Of a DNA stretch of 64,000 nucleotides, positions 17,056 through 25,201 are shown piece after piece. Location: the NCBI GenBank assembly GCA_021834785.1, contig JAKBRJ010000002.1:16381-80380 (forward strand), written 5' to 3'. The notes beneath the pieces were generated by a model. The model saw only the letters and a program-made list of their open reading frames with translations, made no database searches and was not told the DNA's origin. Source of the stretch: Microcaldota archaeon (GTDB taxonomy: Archaea > Micrarchaeota > Micrarchaeia > Micrarchaeales > Micrarchaeaceae). The position numbers were made by a program, and so were the translations under genes. Each line of letters starts with the position of its first letter. Within the stretch, counting starts at the first letter, position 1.

Positions 17056-18459
17056 ATGGCACCAATAGAATATTTCGGATATGCGCTTTTCGCGCTGCTG
17101 GCACTGTTGGCGCTTGCGGCTATGTCTGCACCATTCCACAGGCGTAAAAAGGTGTCATTCGTTTTAGGGGCAGCAATACTTGCAGCCATAACCTTGACGG
17201 CATCATACCTATTTGCCTCTGGATCAAGCTTCTACCTGCTAAATATATTCAGGATATATCCGTTTTCAATGCTGTTTGTTGGCGTATTTTCAATATCGCT
17301 GCTATTGGTGATGGCCCTTTCATATGATGCACCCGGAAGTTTTGATTCTTTCTTCATGATGTTTGGGTTTGCTGCCTTGGGCATAATTATGGTGCCTATG
17401 GCGTCGTCATTAATAGGGCTTTTGCTGTCGCTGGAATTGGCATCGATACCGACTGTATTCATGATAGCGATAAACGGCAAGAAATTCATAGAGTCATCAG
17501 TCAAGCTACTCATAATGTCCGGCATTGCAATATCTATATTGGTATTTGGAATGGCGCTAATATTTCCGTACGACGCTCAGTTGTCATTGGTGCAGATAGG
17601 CAGCGCATCTGGGCTGATAAAAGGCAGCTACCTCGCCCTTCTGGCACTAGTGCTTTTCATAGGCGGCCTATCGATAGAAGCAGCACTATCTCCGTTCAAT
17701 CTGTGGGTTCCTGACGTGTACTCTGGCGCCCCTACGAATATGTCTGCTATGCTTTCCGGCATAAACAAGAAGGTAGCGTTGGTTGCGATTATGGAGATAT
17801 CGTTTGCCATGTTTGCAGCATACAGCAGCACATACGTAACCATTTTCATGATCCTGTCAATATTTACTATGTTCTTCGGCAACCTCGCTGCGATGGTGCA
17901 AAAAAGCGTCAAGCGCCTTTTAGCATATTCATCCATATCTCAGGCCGGCTACATACTAGTAGGGTTCGCAGCAGCGTCGCAATATGGTTTGGAAGCCAGC
18001 ATATTCCAGATGATCACGCACTCCTTCATGATCATAGGCGCGTTCGCCGTAATAATGTTCTTGGAAAGCCAAGGCATAAAAACCATAGAAGAATACCGCG
18101 GGATGAGTTCAAGGAACAGGTATCTGCCAATTGCGTTATCGCTTCTATTGCTCTCCATGGCGGGGGTACCTCCTCTGATGGGCTTTGACGGCAAATTCCT
18201 GCTTTTCACAAGTGCCATAAAATCAGATCTGTTGGCTCTGGCATTTATAGGCATCCTCAACAGCTTCTTGTCTATCTATTATTACAGCAAGGTCATCATT
18301 GCAATGTACCAACCAAAGAAGGAAGAAAGGATAATGGCCCCAAGAGCAATAATTGCAGTGATTTCCATAGCGTTGTTCGTGATAATAGTGTTTGGCATCT
18401 ACCCACAGCCCGTAATGACAATAGCTGGAAAGGCAGCATCTGCGCTACTTGGCATATGA
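17056..18459 (+). CDS. nuoN: Complex I-type proton-pumping subunit N
   Basis: 467-residue antiporter-like subunit and last gene of the operon. Motifs are SPFNLWVPDVYSGAPTNMSAMLSG and KSVKRLLAYSSISQAGYILVG, with LSMAGVPPLMGFDGK near the C-terminus. It keeps the membrane lysines and glutamate expected for proton transfer. Genes H to N are complete and in the usual order, which argues that the complex is functional even though A to D are not adjacent. Confidence 0.93.
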   Translation: MAPIEYFGYALFALLALLALAAMSAPFHRRKKVSFVLGAAILAAITLTASYLFASGSSFYLLNIFRIYPFSMLFVGVFSISLLLVMALSYDAPGSFDSFFMMFGFAALGIIMVPMASSLIGLLLSLELASIPTVFMIAINGKKFIESSVKLLIMSGIAISILVFGMALIFPYDAQLSLVQIGSASGLIKGSYLALLALVLFIGGLSIEAALSPFNLWVPDVYSGAPTNMSAMLSGINKKVALVAIMEISFAMFAAYSSTYVTIFMILSIFTMFFGNLAAMVQKSVKRLLAYSSISQAGYILVGFAAASQYGLEASIFQMITHSFMIIGAFAVIMFLESQGIKTIEEYRGMSSRNRYLPIALSLLLLSMAGVPPLMGFDGKFLLFTSAIKSDLLALAFIGILNSFLSIYYYSKVIIAMYQPKKEERIMAPRAIIAVISIALFVIIVFGIYPQPVMTIAGKAASALLGI

Positions 18460-18504
18460 CAAAACATATTAATAATATAAAATCCGGATCATACTGGTGA
18501 GCAA

Positions 18505-19053
18505 ATGCAAAGCTCTATAAATCACAGCAAGAACGCAAAAGAACAGGTTAATGATTGGGAAATTAAAAGATATGAGACTACGGATAGGGAGATAAAGGAA
18601 CTGCTCAAACGCGTGTTTGCTGCAGAAGACAAACTGATAGAATGCAATTCGTTTCTTAAAAGGCTAACGTCATTAAGAGGCTCTTCAAAGCTGAAGAATG
18701 AAGCAGCCAAATTAGAGCTGTCAAAGGCTATGGTGTGCGCGCTTGAAGAATTGAGGAAGACGGAAAACGGCCCATTGGAGTACATCAGGGAAAGCACCAT
18801 GGATCTTTATGGTGTATACCGCATCGTGCAAATACTGCCAATATATCACAAGGATATGCCAGCACAGGTCTATTCGCTCAAGAAAAATTCAATGCAGTTA
18901 TTTCAATACTCTACTGAAAGCAGCTACAATCAATTGCAAAATGCGTATATGAATATTTATACTGATATCCCTGCCACAGATTACAATAAGATGAAGTGCA
19001 ATGAAATCATAGACGATATGATAAAGCATCTAAAATTTGCATACGCTATCTAA
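18505..19053 (+). CDS. Hypothetical coiled-coil protein
   Basis: 182 residues, strongly helical and charged in the first 100 (TDREIKELLKRVFAAEDKLIE, LKNEAAKLELSKAMVCALEEL), probably a coiled coil, then a more mixed C-terminal half with several Tyr and Met. No membrane segment or known motif. ATG 18505 has GGTGAG just upstream. It starts 45 bases after nuoN and its stop overlaps that of the convergent flavin reductase by four bases. Function unknown. Confidence 0.6.
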   Translation: MQSSINHSKNAKEQVNDWEIKRYETTDREIKELLKRVFAAEDKLIECNSFLKRLTSLRGSSKLKNEAAKLELSKAMVCALEELRKTENGPLEYIRESTMDLYGVYRIVQILPIYHKDMPAQVYSLKKNSMQLFQYSTESSYNQLQNAYMNIYTDIPATDYNKMKCNEIIDDMIKHLKFAYAI

Positions 19054-20162
19054 TCTGACAGTCCCCTCAAAAAGAATCTTTTTATCATAACCTTCGGGCT
19101 ATCCATATCGCCATATTTGCTGAAGAAATTTTCTGCCCCGAGAAGCTTTGCAGTCTTCATGAGCAGTTCGAGCCCTAGCGCTCCTCTTCCAGAATAATAT
19201 CTGTGTAAAATTGAGTGGAGTTTAAGGTCAAGCCCATATCTCTTCCTCCATTCTTTCTCGTATGCCGATAGCGGAACATTGCTGTTTATGTTGCGTATTA
19301 TTATTTCAGAAGCAGTTTTAGCGCATGATGCGCCGAATATTATCCCTCCGCCTGTGGTTGCTTTTATCTGTCCTGCTGCATCACCTACTAACAATACGTT
19401 TCCATTTACGGTTTTCTTTCTTGCGGCCAATGGGATCAGGCTTGCATGCGCTCCATCCTGCACCGCGCCGTCTATTGCGCGCTCTATCGAGCTATTCTTT
19501 ACCAATTTTTCAAATGCGCTCCTGCTGTTGCTTTTAGAGCTATCGCTGGTGCCTACCCCTATCTCGAGTTTAGAGTCAGAATATGGCGCCATCCATCCGA
19601 AGAACCTGTTAGAAATACTGTTTGAAAAAAAGAGGTCCACTACGTGTTTATCCTCAATTTTGGCCTTGCTGTACTCTGCTTTATATGTCAATACATATTC
19701 ATTTATTTTAGGAAATCCGAATGCCTTAGCAACGCTGGAAACTGCCCCGTCTGCTCCGACCACTATGGAATCGGGATCCTTGGCGATCTCTTTTATATCC
19801 TTTTCGTACAGCCTTCGTCCAAGCACCACATCCGCGCCAAACGATAATGCGTCTTTGTAAAGCGTCTCAACAAACATGCCGCGGTCCAAAACATATGCCT
19901 GCACTGATTTCGATTTCACATTCAATTCAGCCCTATTGGCGTGCAGCCGCGCGCCATACAGGCTGTTTACAATAGAGTCTTTGTAATTTATCCGAAGCCT
20001 TTCAAGTCCGTTCTTGGAGAGTATGCCTGATGCCCTCTCCGCTCCATCCGATACGCGCTTTTTGCCATCATATACCGTAACATATATGCCCTTTTTTGCA
20101 AGTGCAATGGCCAGCGTTAAACCTATGACTCCTGCTCCGATTATTGCAACATTTCTAGCCAT
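19050..20162 (-). CDS. Geranylgeranyl reductase-family FAD oxidoreductase
   Basis: FAD enzyme of 370 residues, probably saturating isoprenoid chains of archaeal membrane lipids. The N-terminal Rossmann motif is GAGVIGLTLAIALAKKG with YDGKK at the second strand end; GADGAVS lies mid-protein; the second FAD contact GDAAGQIKATTGGGI is highly typical of digeranylgeranylglycerophospholipid reductases. Conserved FFGWMAPYSD resembles the substrate-side motif of the family. It starts at ATG 20162 and is divergent from the TBP-like gene, sharing an AT-rich promoter. Exact substrate (lipid or quinone side chain) is inferred. Confidence 0.8.
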   Translation of the reverse strand: MARNVAIIGAGVIGLTLAIALAKKGIYVTVYDGKKRVSDGAERASGILSKNGLERLRINYKDSIVNSLYGARLHANRAELNVKSKSVQAYVLDRGMFVETLYKDALSFGADVVLGRRLYEKDIKEIAKDPDSIVVGADGAVSSVAKAFGFPKINEYVLTYKAEYSKAKIEDKHVVDLFFSNSISNRFFGWMAPYSDSKLEIGVGTSDSSKSNSRSAFEKLVKNSSIERAIDGAVQDGAHASLIPLAARKKTVNGNVLLVGDAAGQIKATTGGGIIFGASCAKTASEIIIRNINSNVPLSAYEKEWRKRYGLDLKLHSILHRYYSGRGALGLELLMKTAKLLGAENFFSKYGDMDSPKVMIKRFFLRGLSD

Positions 20163-20175
20163 ATGAAAAAAGCCC

Positions 20176-20200
20176 CTATAAATACTATATATTTATATTT
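20176..20200. promoter_or_regulatory. Shared divergent TATA region
   Basis: This stretch between the flavin reductase start and the TBP-like frame is almost pure A/T and contains TATA-like words on both strands (CTATAAATAC and TATTTATATT). One likely serves each direction. If the forward box is near 20189, transcription would start near 20214-20220, downstream of the TTG at 20201, which makes that start codon doubtful. Confidence 0.45.
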
Positions 20201-20629
20201 TTGTTTTTAAACTTATCTATAGATGGTGGTTATACGGCTTCAAAAAAAACTGGCAACACAAAAATAGAAAAAAACGCATTGCAACCTAGTTCTGCTGGCA
20301 ACATAGAGTTTCCAAAGATAAAAATACAGAATATAGTTGTGAGTGCAGACCTTCACGCTGTAATAGACCTATATGCGCTTTCGAAGGAAGTGAAAGCCGT
20401 AGACTATGAACCAGAGCAGTTTCCCGGCGCTATATTCAGAATTGCTGAACCTAAAGCAGTTATAATATTATTCAAGAATGGAAAGATGATATGCACCGGA
20501 GCCAACACTGAAGTAAATATAAGAAAGGTACTGGCATACGCGGCAGGAATAATGTCAAAGTATGTGATATCGCTAAATGCTCCTGCCTCCGAAGGCAAGC
20601 CGCAAAGGCCGTCAAAGCAGGTCAAATGA
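20201..20629 (+). CDS. Single-repeat TATA-binding-protein-like protein
   Basis: Residues 38-118 are one clear TBP repeat: IKIQNIVVSADL, VDYEPEQFPGAIFR, EPKAVIILFKNGKMICTGA. Normal archaeal TBP has two such repeats forming a saddle; here the frame ends 24 residues after the first, and no second repeat occurs nearby. The tail (ASEGKPQRPSKQVK) is basic. It would need to dimerise to make a full saddle, or to act differently. The only start before the repeat with open frame is TTG 20201 or TTG 20279; ATG 20223 lies one frame away and would join this frame if the run of eight A at 20242-20249 were one base longer. TBP homology is strong; function as the general factor is uncertain. Confidence 0.8.
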   Translation: MFLNLSIDGGYTASKKTGNTKIEKNALQPSSAGNIEFPKIKIQNIVVSADLHAVIDLYALSKEVKAVDYEPEQFPGAIFRIAEPKAVIILFKNGKMICTGANTEVNIRKVLAYAAGIMSKYVISLNAPASEGKPQRPSKQVK

Positions 20630-20633
20630 GAAA

Positions 20634-21776
20634 TTATCCGGAATCCCTTACTTTTTTAAGCCCTGCATCAAACAGCTTGAAAAATCTTTCCCACGAATAA
20701 TGTTTTTTGACCCTTTCAATTCCATTCCTACCCATCCTTTCGGCTAGGTCTGCATTCCCTGCTATAAGCGCCATTTTCCTAGCCATTTCCTCCTTGCTGT
20801 TTGCAAGGAACCCTGTTTCTCTATCAATTATAGTTTCCTTAGGGCCACCTTCATTTACTGCTATTATCGGTTTTCCGCTTGCCATGGCCTCCAAAGGCAC
20901 CAGCCCATAATCTTCATTGGACGGCGTATAAAGCACAGCTGTGGATCTAGAATAAAAATCTATCAGCATTGCCTCGCTTACACTCTTTGCTACTATTACG
21001 TTTCCCGTTTCTGCAGCGAGCTTCATCACCCTAAGGTAATATTCATAATAAAATTTATCCTTAGAAATGTCGCCCAATATGATAAGCCTGTAATTACTGA
21101 ATTTCTTGTTTTTCCTGAATATCCTAAATGCCTCAATGGCATAGTCCTGTCTTTTGTTGGGCGATATTCTTGACGGGTAAAAGAAATACCCCTCATCACC
21201 CTTATTTTTATATTTGTCATAGTCCACCCCTCCGGGAAGCACCTTTGCATCATCCCTCTCAAGATATTTTGATATCCTGCCCTTGGTGTTTCTGCTGTTG
21301 GCGAAAATAAGCTCTATGTCCTTAGTCACATTCCTGTCTATGCGCCTGACAATCCTGGCACCTGCTGCATATACTGGCCTCTTCATTGGGTTCCTCAGTG
21401 ACATTCTGTAGCTGTAAAGGTCATACACCTCCCTCAAAGGCGTATGGCAGTACCACAATACTCTGTCGTTGTGCTTTCTTATCCAGTTGCTTGGGGATAT
21501 GTGCGCATTTATAACATCGTAGTCCTCTTCAACTTTGAAATTGTAGAAGCCCATGCCGTAATCCAACCCCTGGGTAAGCCTTCCATACGGCAGCATCCTT
21601 CCGAACGTGCCTCGCCCTATAACCTTTATGTCAATGTCCTTGAACCCTTCGAATGTGCTTTCCTCAGCATATTCTGGCGTGTATATGATGGCGCCATAAT
21701 GCTGAGCTATCTTAAGTATGACGCGTTCCGCACCTCCCTTAAGGGTAAGATTTGCCTGTGCGATAACCAGTTTCAA
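20634..21776 (-). CDS. Glycosyltransferase family 4 (GT-B fold)
   Basis: 380-residue cytosolic enzyme that transfers a sugar from a nucleotide donor to an acceptor in glycan or glycolipid synthesis. The C-terminal donor domain is typical: GGVDYDKY, YPSRISPNKRQDYAIEAF (donor-phosphate Arg/Lys) and EDYGLVPLEAMASGKPIIAVNEGG with the two glutamates of the E-x7-E motif. The N-terminal acceptor domain begins AQANLTLKGGAERVILKIAQHYG. It may help to glycosylate the many sequon-rich exported proteins of this window; acceptor and sugar are not known. Confidence 0.85.
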   Translation of the reverse strand: MKLVIAQANLTLKGGAERVILKIAQHYGAIIYTPEYAEESTFEGFKDIDIKVIGRGTFGRMLPYGRLTQGLDYGMGFYNFKVEEDYDVINAHISPSNWIRKHNDRVLWYCHTPLREVYDLYSYRMSLRNPMKRPVYAAGARIVRRIDRNVTKDIELIFANSRNTKGRISKYLERDDAKVLPGGVDYDKYKNKGDEGYFFYPSRISPNKRQDYAIEAFRIFRKNKKFSNYRLIILGDISKDKFYYEYYLRVMKLAAETGNVIVAKSVSEAMLIDFYSRSTAVLYTPSNEDYGLVPLEAMASGKPIIAVNEGGPKETIIDRETGFLANSKEEMARKMALIAGNADLAERMGRNGIERVKKHYSWERFFKLFDAGLKKVRDSG

Positions 21777-21839
21777 TGCAACACCCTAAATAAATCTCTT
21801 AAAGGATTAAAATGATTATGCTATTTATATTGTTATACG

Positions 21840-21892
21840 GCAGCGCAAGTTTCCAAATTGCAGCGGCAAAGCCGCGCACTGCAATCTGCTGC
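21840..21892. ncRNA. Candidate structured RNA or leader hairpin
   Basis: Between two divergent genes lies a nested inverted repeat: GCAGC 21840-21844 with GCTGC 21888-21892; ATTGCA 21857-21862 with TGCAAT 21880-21885; GCGGC 21863-21867 with GCCGC 21871-21875 around an AAA loop. A TATA-like word (TATTTATATT) lies just upstream at about 21822-21831. The GC-rich stem stands out from the AT-rich spacer. It could be a small RNA gene or a 5' leader element of srp54. Strand and function are not decided. Confidence 0.35.
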
Positions 21893-21952
21893 ATGAATCA
21901 TCAATTCAAAACAAATAAATAATAAAAAGTAGATAGCTCTATACTGGTTTTC

Positions 21953-23248
21953 ATGGATTTGGGCGAAGGCCTTAGACAAGCACTTGCGAAGCTGTCAAGG
22001 GCAACTATAATAGACGCTAAGACTATAAAAGAGTTCAACAAGGAGCTCCAGAAGACGCTTTTGTCTTCAGACGTAGAGGTAAGCCTAGTCTTCAAGCTCA
22101 CAAAAGCGATAGAAGACAAGGCGCTCAAGAGCCGCCCGCCTGCTGGCCTGGACCCAAGAGAATATATAACAAACATAGTCTATGATGAGCTTGTAAGCTT
22201 AATGGGGCCAACATACGCGCCGAAAATGGGCAGGCAAAAGATACTTCTGGCTGGGCTATATGGCTCGGGCAAGACGACCACAGCAGCAAAGCTTGCCAAA
22301 TACTACCAAGATCGTGGCTTCAGTGCAGGTGTCATATGCTGCGATGTAGTCCGCCCTGCCGCATACGAGCAGCTAGAAACACTTGCAAGGCAGGCAAACA
22401 TTGGTTTTTTCGGCATAAAAGGCGAGACCGACGCGGCAAAGATAGCTGAAAAGGGGATCCAAGAACTGAAAGACAAGAAGGTCATTATATGCGATACCAG
22501 CGGAAGAAATGCTCTTGATTCGCAGCTCATAAACGAGTTGAAAGCAGTAAATAAGGCTTTCAATCCTGATGATAAAATCCTGGTCATAAGTGCGGACATC
22601 GGACAGGTTGCCGGAAGGCAGGCCCGAGAATTTGATTCTGCAATAAAACTCACTGGCGTCGTAATAACAAAAATGGACGGTTCTGGAAAAGGCGGAGGAG
22701 CCCTGAGCGCTACCAATGCTGCAAAATCTAAGGTGCTGTTCATAGGCGTCGGAGAAAAATTAAAGGATTTGGAGCCATACGATTCTGACAGATTCATAGA
22801 AGAGCTTCTCGGCATACCTAATATATCAAAACTTGTTGAGCATGTGCAGAACGCAATAGCTGAATCTGACATAAAGCAGGAAGAAGTAGACATAGACAAG
22901 TTTAATTTCGAAAGCTTTTATGCCCAGCTGAAAACCTTAAATAAGGTCGGACCGCTAAAAAATGTTTTTGGCATGATGGGCGCCCCAGATGTGCCTAAAG
23001 ACATGCTTGAAAAAAGCGAAGGAAAATTGCAAAAATACAAGGTCATAATAGCTTCAATGACTCCGCAAGAGCGTTCTAACGAAAGGCTTATACACGATGC
23101 CAAAAGGATAAAAAGAATCGCTATGGGCAGCGGCACTACGGAGAAGGATGTGCACGAATTGCTGTCGGATTTCAATAAGATGAAGAAATCATTCAATCTG
23201 CTAAAAAATGACAGAAATATGAAACGATTTTTCTCAAAATTCGGCTGA
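21953..23248 (+). CDS. srp54: Signal recognition particle GTPase SRP54
   Basis: Binds signal sequences at the ribosome and delivers them to the membrane receptor. 431 residues: N-terminal helical domain (1-90), GTPase domain with GLYGSGKTTTAAKLAKYY (G1), DVVRPAAYEQL, DTSGR (G3), TKMDGSGKGGGALS (G4 and closing loop), then the methionine-bearing M domain with MGSGTTEKDVHELLSDFNKMKK, the SRP RNA contact. The M domain is shorter than in many archaea but complete. SecY is also in the window. The start is ATG 21953. Confidence 0.95.
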   Translation: MDLGEGLRQALAKLSRATIIDAKTIKEFNKELQKTLLSSDVEVSLVFKLTKAIEDKALKSRPPAGLDPREYITNIVYDELVSLMGPTYAPKMGRQKILLAGLYGSGKTTTAAKLAKYYQDRGFSAGVICCDVVRPAAYEQLETLARQANIGFFGIKGETDAAKIAEKGIQELKDKKVIICDTSGRNALDSQLINELKAVNKAFNPDDKILVISADIGQVAGRQAREFDSAIKLTGVVITKMDGSGKGGGALSATNAAKSKVLFIGVGEKLKDLEPYDSDRFIEELLGIPNISKLVEHVQNAIAESDIKQEEVDIDKFNFESFYAQLKTLNKVGPLKNVFGMMGAPDVPKDMLEKSEGKLQKYKVIIASMTPQERSNERLIHDAKRIKRIAMGSGTTEKDVHELLSDFNKMKKSFNLLKNDRNMKRFFSKFG

Positions 23249-23329
23249 GATGGTAAATAATAAGCCATCTATCAAACAAAACAAAAAGAACACAAAAATA
23301 AAAAACAAATCAATGGGCTAATACCCAAA

Positions 23330-23419
23330 CTATCTCTTCTTTGCCTTTTTCTTAGAGCCCTTTTTAGCGCTCTTTGCGCTTTTTTTCGTGCTCTTTTTTA
23401 CTTTTTTCTTGGCTGCCAT
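23330..23419 (-). CDS. 29-residue lysine-rich peptide
   Basis: A tiny open frame on the reverse strand (ATG 23419 to TAG 23330) encodes 29 residues of which over half are lysine and nearly all the rest Ala, Ser, Thr, Gly and Val; it begins MAAKKKVKKST. This composition resembles histone H1-like tails and other nucleic-acid-condensing peptides. A TATA-like TTTATATAC lies about 45-53 bases upstream on the same strand and GTGAG precedes the ATG, which supports real expression. It stands alone between srp54 and the DRG gene. A DNA- or RNA-binding role is inferred from charge only. Confidence 0.55.
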   Translation of the reverse strand: MAAKKKVKKSTKKSAKSAKKGSKKKAKKR

Positions 23420-23524
23420 TTGCTCACTTTTTCAGCAACATTTTTGTATGTTAACAGGTAAAGTATATAAACATAAATATGTTATGCATTACACCTGCAT
23501 CTATATAACTTTACTAAAGTACTA

Positions 23525-23533
23525 AATTATATA
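23525..23533 (+). promoter_or_regulatory. TATA box of the DRG GTPase gene
   Basis: AATTATATA lies 28-36 bases before ATG 23561. This spacing fits leaderless transcription and favours that ATG over the ATG at 23543, which would fall before the expected transcript start. Confidence 0.45.
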
Positions 23534-23560
23534 CATAAATATATGCATCACCGGGATCGA

Positions 23561-24664
23561 ATGGCGAACAAGGAATATCTTGAAGGAAGGCTCAAAGAAT
23601 TGGAGGAGGAGCTTTCCAAAACCAAGGACAACAAGGCAACAAACAAGCATCTCGCAAAGCTCAGGTCCAAGGTTGCGACGGTCAAAAAAGAGGTCATAAA
23701 CGCAAGCAAACGGGTTCATGGAAGCGGATTTTTCGTAAAAAAGACCGGGGATGCAACAGTAACGCTACTTGGATTCCCAAGTGCAGGCAAATCTTCGATA
23801 TTGAACGCGCTTACCAACGCAAATTCTAAGACTGCGCAATATGCATTTACGACGACAGATATAATACCAGGCATTATGGTATATCGCGATGCGCATATTC
23901 AGATATTGGACATGCCCGGACTGATTGCGGGTGCCCATAAGGGCTTGGGCGGCGGTTCAAGTGTCATAGCGCAGATGCGCGTATCCGACCTCGTTATATT
24001 CGTGATAGACATCACAAATCTCGGCCAGATAGACACCATACTGGACGAACTTTTTTCATTGAACATATACATAAACAAGAAAAAGCCGAACATTCAAGTA
24101 AGGCAGAATCGGGACGGGCATGGCATACTGCTAGAAGTAAACAAATCAAAGATGTCATATGATGATATAAAGATTGTCCTTAACGGTTTCGGGATATTCA
24201 ATGCAAATGTAAGAATATGGGATCCAGTTGAAGAAGATGAATTCATATCATTCATATCCAACAAGTCGCTTTACCTAAATGCGATAATGGTGCTCAACAA
24301 GATAGACATGGCCCCGGATTTTCAGAAGGTTGCGGACCAAATATCCTTTAGGTACAAGATGGAGGCAATCCCGATAAGCGCATTAAATATGGATAATCTA
24401 GAATCATTGAGGGCAAAGATATACGGCAATCTAAGCATAATGCGCGTTTACTTAAAGCCAAGGCTGGACAAGATCGGACAGCCCATAACAACAAAATCAG
24501 GCATCACTGTGGGCAATCTGGCAAAACGGCTGCACACTGAGATATCAAGCGAACTAAAATGTGCATATGTGAACGGCAGAAGTGTAAAGTTTGCCAATCA
24601 AAGGGTTGGCATAGAGCATGTACTCAAGGATGGGGATTCCATCACATTTATAAAAATAAAATGA
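23561..24664 (+). CDS. DRG-family Obg-like GTPase
   Basis: Ribosome-associated GTPase of the archaeal/eukaryotic DRG family, about 367 residues. An N-terminal coiled coil (EYLEGRLKELEEELSKTK) leads to the G domain: GFPSAGKSSILNALTN (G1), FTTTDIIPG (G2), DMPGLIAGAHKGLGGGSSV (G3), NKID (G4) and SALN (G5), with the S5D2L-type insert in the middle. The C-terminal ~70 residues are a TGS domain (PITTKSGITVGNLAKRLH, GDSITFIKIK). The next gene overlaps its stop codon. DRG proteins work in translation; no special regulation is visible. Confidence 0.92.
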   Translation: MANKEYLEGRLKELEEELSKTKDNKATNKHLAKLRSKVATVKKEVINASKRVHGSGFFVKKTGDATVTLLGFPSAGKSSILNALTNANSKTAQYAFTTTDIIPGIMVYRDAHIQILDMPGLIAGAHKGLGGGSSVIAQMRVSDLVIFVIDITNLGQIDTILDELFSLNIYINKKKPNIQVRQNRDGHGILLEVNKSKMSYDDIKIVLNGFGIFNANVRIWDPVEEDEFISFISNKSLYLNAIMVLNKIDMAPDFQKVADQISFRYKMEAIPISALNMDNLESLRAKIYGNLSIMRVYLKPRLDKIGQPITTKSGITVGNLAKRLHTEISSELKCAYVNGRSVKFANQRVGIEHVLKDGDSITFIKIK

Positions 24665-25140
24665 GTAAAGACGGATGGTTAGCATTTGTGGTCCATATGG
24701 CAATAAAATACTGGGAATTTGAAGACGCACCGCTGAAGGATAAGATAAGGTCGCCAAAAATAAAGGAAATTGCAAAGATATTCTTTGAGAATGAAACCGA
24801 AGCATACAGGTTCGGCAAACTTATTTTAGCAGTAAAGAAAAGCGGCAAACTAAGGCTAAAAGACATACCTGAAGGGATACCGATTGCAACTGCAAAGCGA
24901 TACCTTGATTACGCTGTGCAGATAGGTCTGATAAAGCATGAAGCCAACGCATACGAGCTCACGGATAGGTATTCCCGCCCATTTAGGAATATAGCTACGT
25001 ACATAAAAGCATGGATGGACAGCGATGCCGAAGAAGACCTAGAAATCGAATTTGCGAATGCGCGAACTGAAAAGCAGAAGAGGCGCGGCGGCAGGACGCA
25101 GTCAAATGCAGTTCCAGAGCATGCAGTGTCCGAATTATGA
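24661..25140 (+). CDS. Hypothetical winged-helix-like protein
   Basis: 159 residues from ATG 24661, which overlaps the DRG stop in an ATGA arrangement; a longer frame inside the DRG gene is a shadow. Residues 25-110 have a helix-turn-helix look (IRSPKIKEIAKIFFENETEAYRFGKLILAVKKSGKLRLKDIPEGIPIATAKRYLDYAVQIGLI), probably a winged helix, and the C-terminus is charged (EEDLEIEFANARTEKQKRRGGR). The tight overlap with the GTPase gene suggests shared expression and perhaps an RNA- or ribosome-linked role. Not recognised further. Confidence 0.6.
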   Translation: MSKDGWLAFVVHMAIKYWEFEDAPLKDKIRSPKIKEIAKIFFENETEAYRFGKLILAVKKSGKLRLKDIPEGIPIATAKRYLDYAVQIGLIKHEANAYELTDRYSRPFRNIATYIKAWMDSDAEEDLEIEFANARTEKQKRRGGRTQSNAVPEHAVSEL

Positions 25141-25201
25141 TTTGATGCAGTAATTGCAACACTTGTTGTGTTCTCATCTACTGCGGCTGTGTTTACATTA
25201 T

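Noticed and set aside
19279..19860. Forward 193-codon frame inside the flavin reductase gene
   Set aside because: It is the antisense shadow of a strongly conserved FAD enzyme; the product is low-complexity Ser/Leu/Pro.
21822..21900. Hairpin before srp54 considered as SRP RNA
   Set aside because: It is about 53 bases, far shorter than archaeal 7S RNA, and lacks the conserved tetraloop and asymmetric loop of helix 8.
22303..22899. Reverse 198-codon frame opposite srp54
   Set aside because: Shadow of the GTPase domain; no promoter or motif.
24559..24660. Upstream extension of the winged-helix-like gene into the DRG gene
   Set aside because: It overlaps the conserved TGS domain in another frame, while ATG 24661 gives a normal stop-start overlap.
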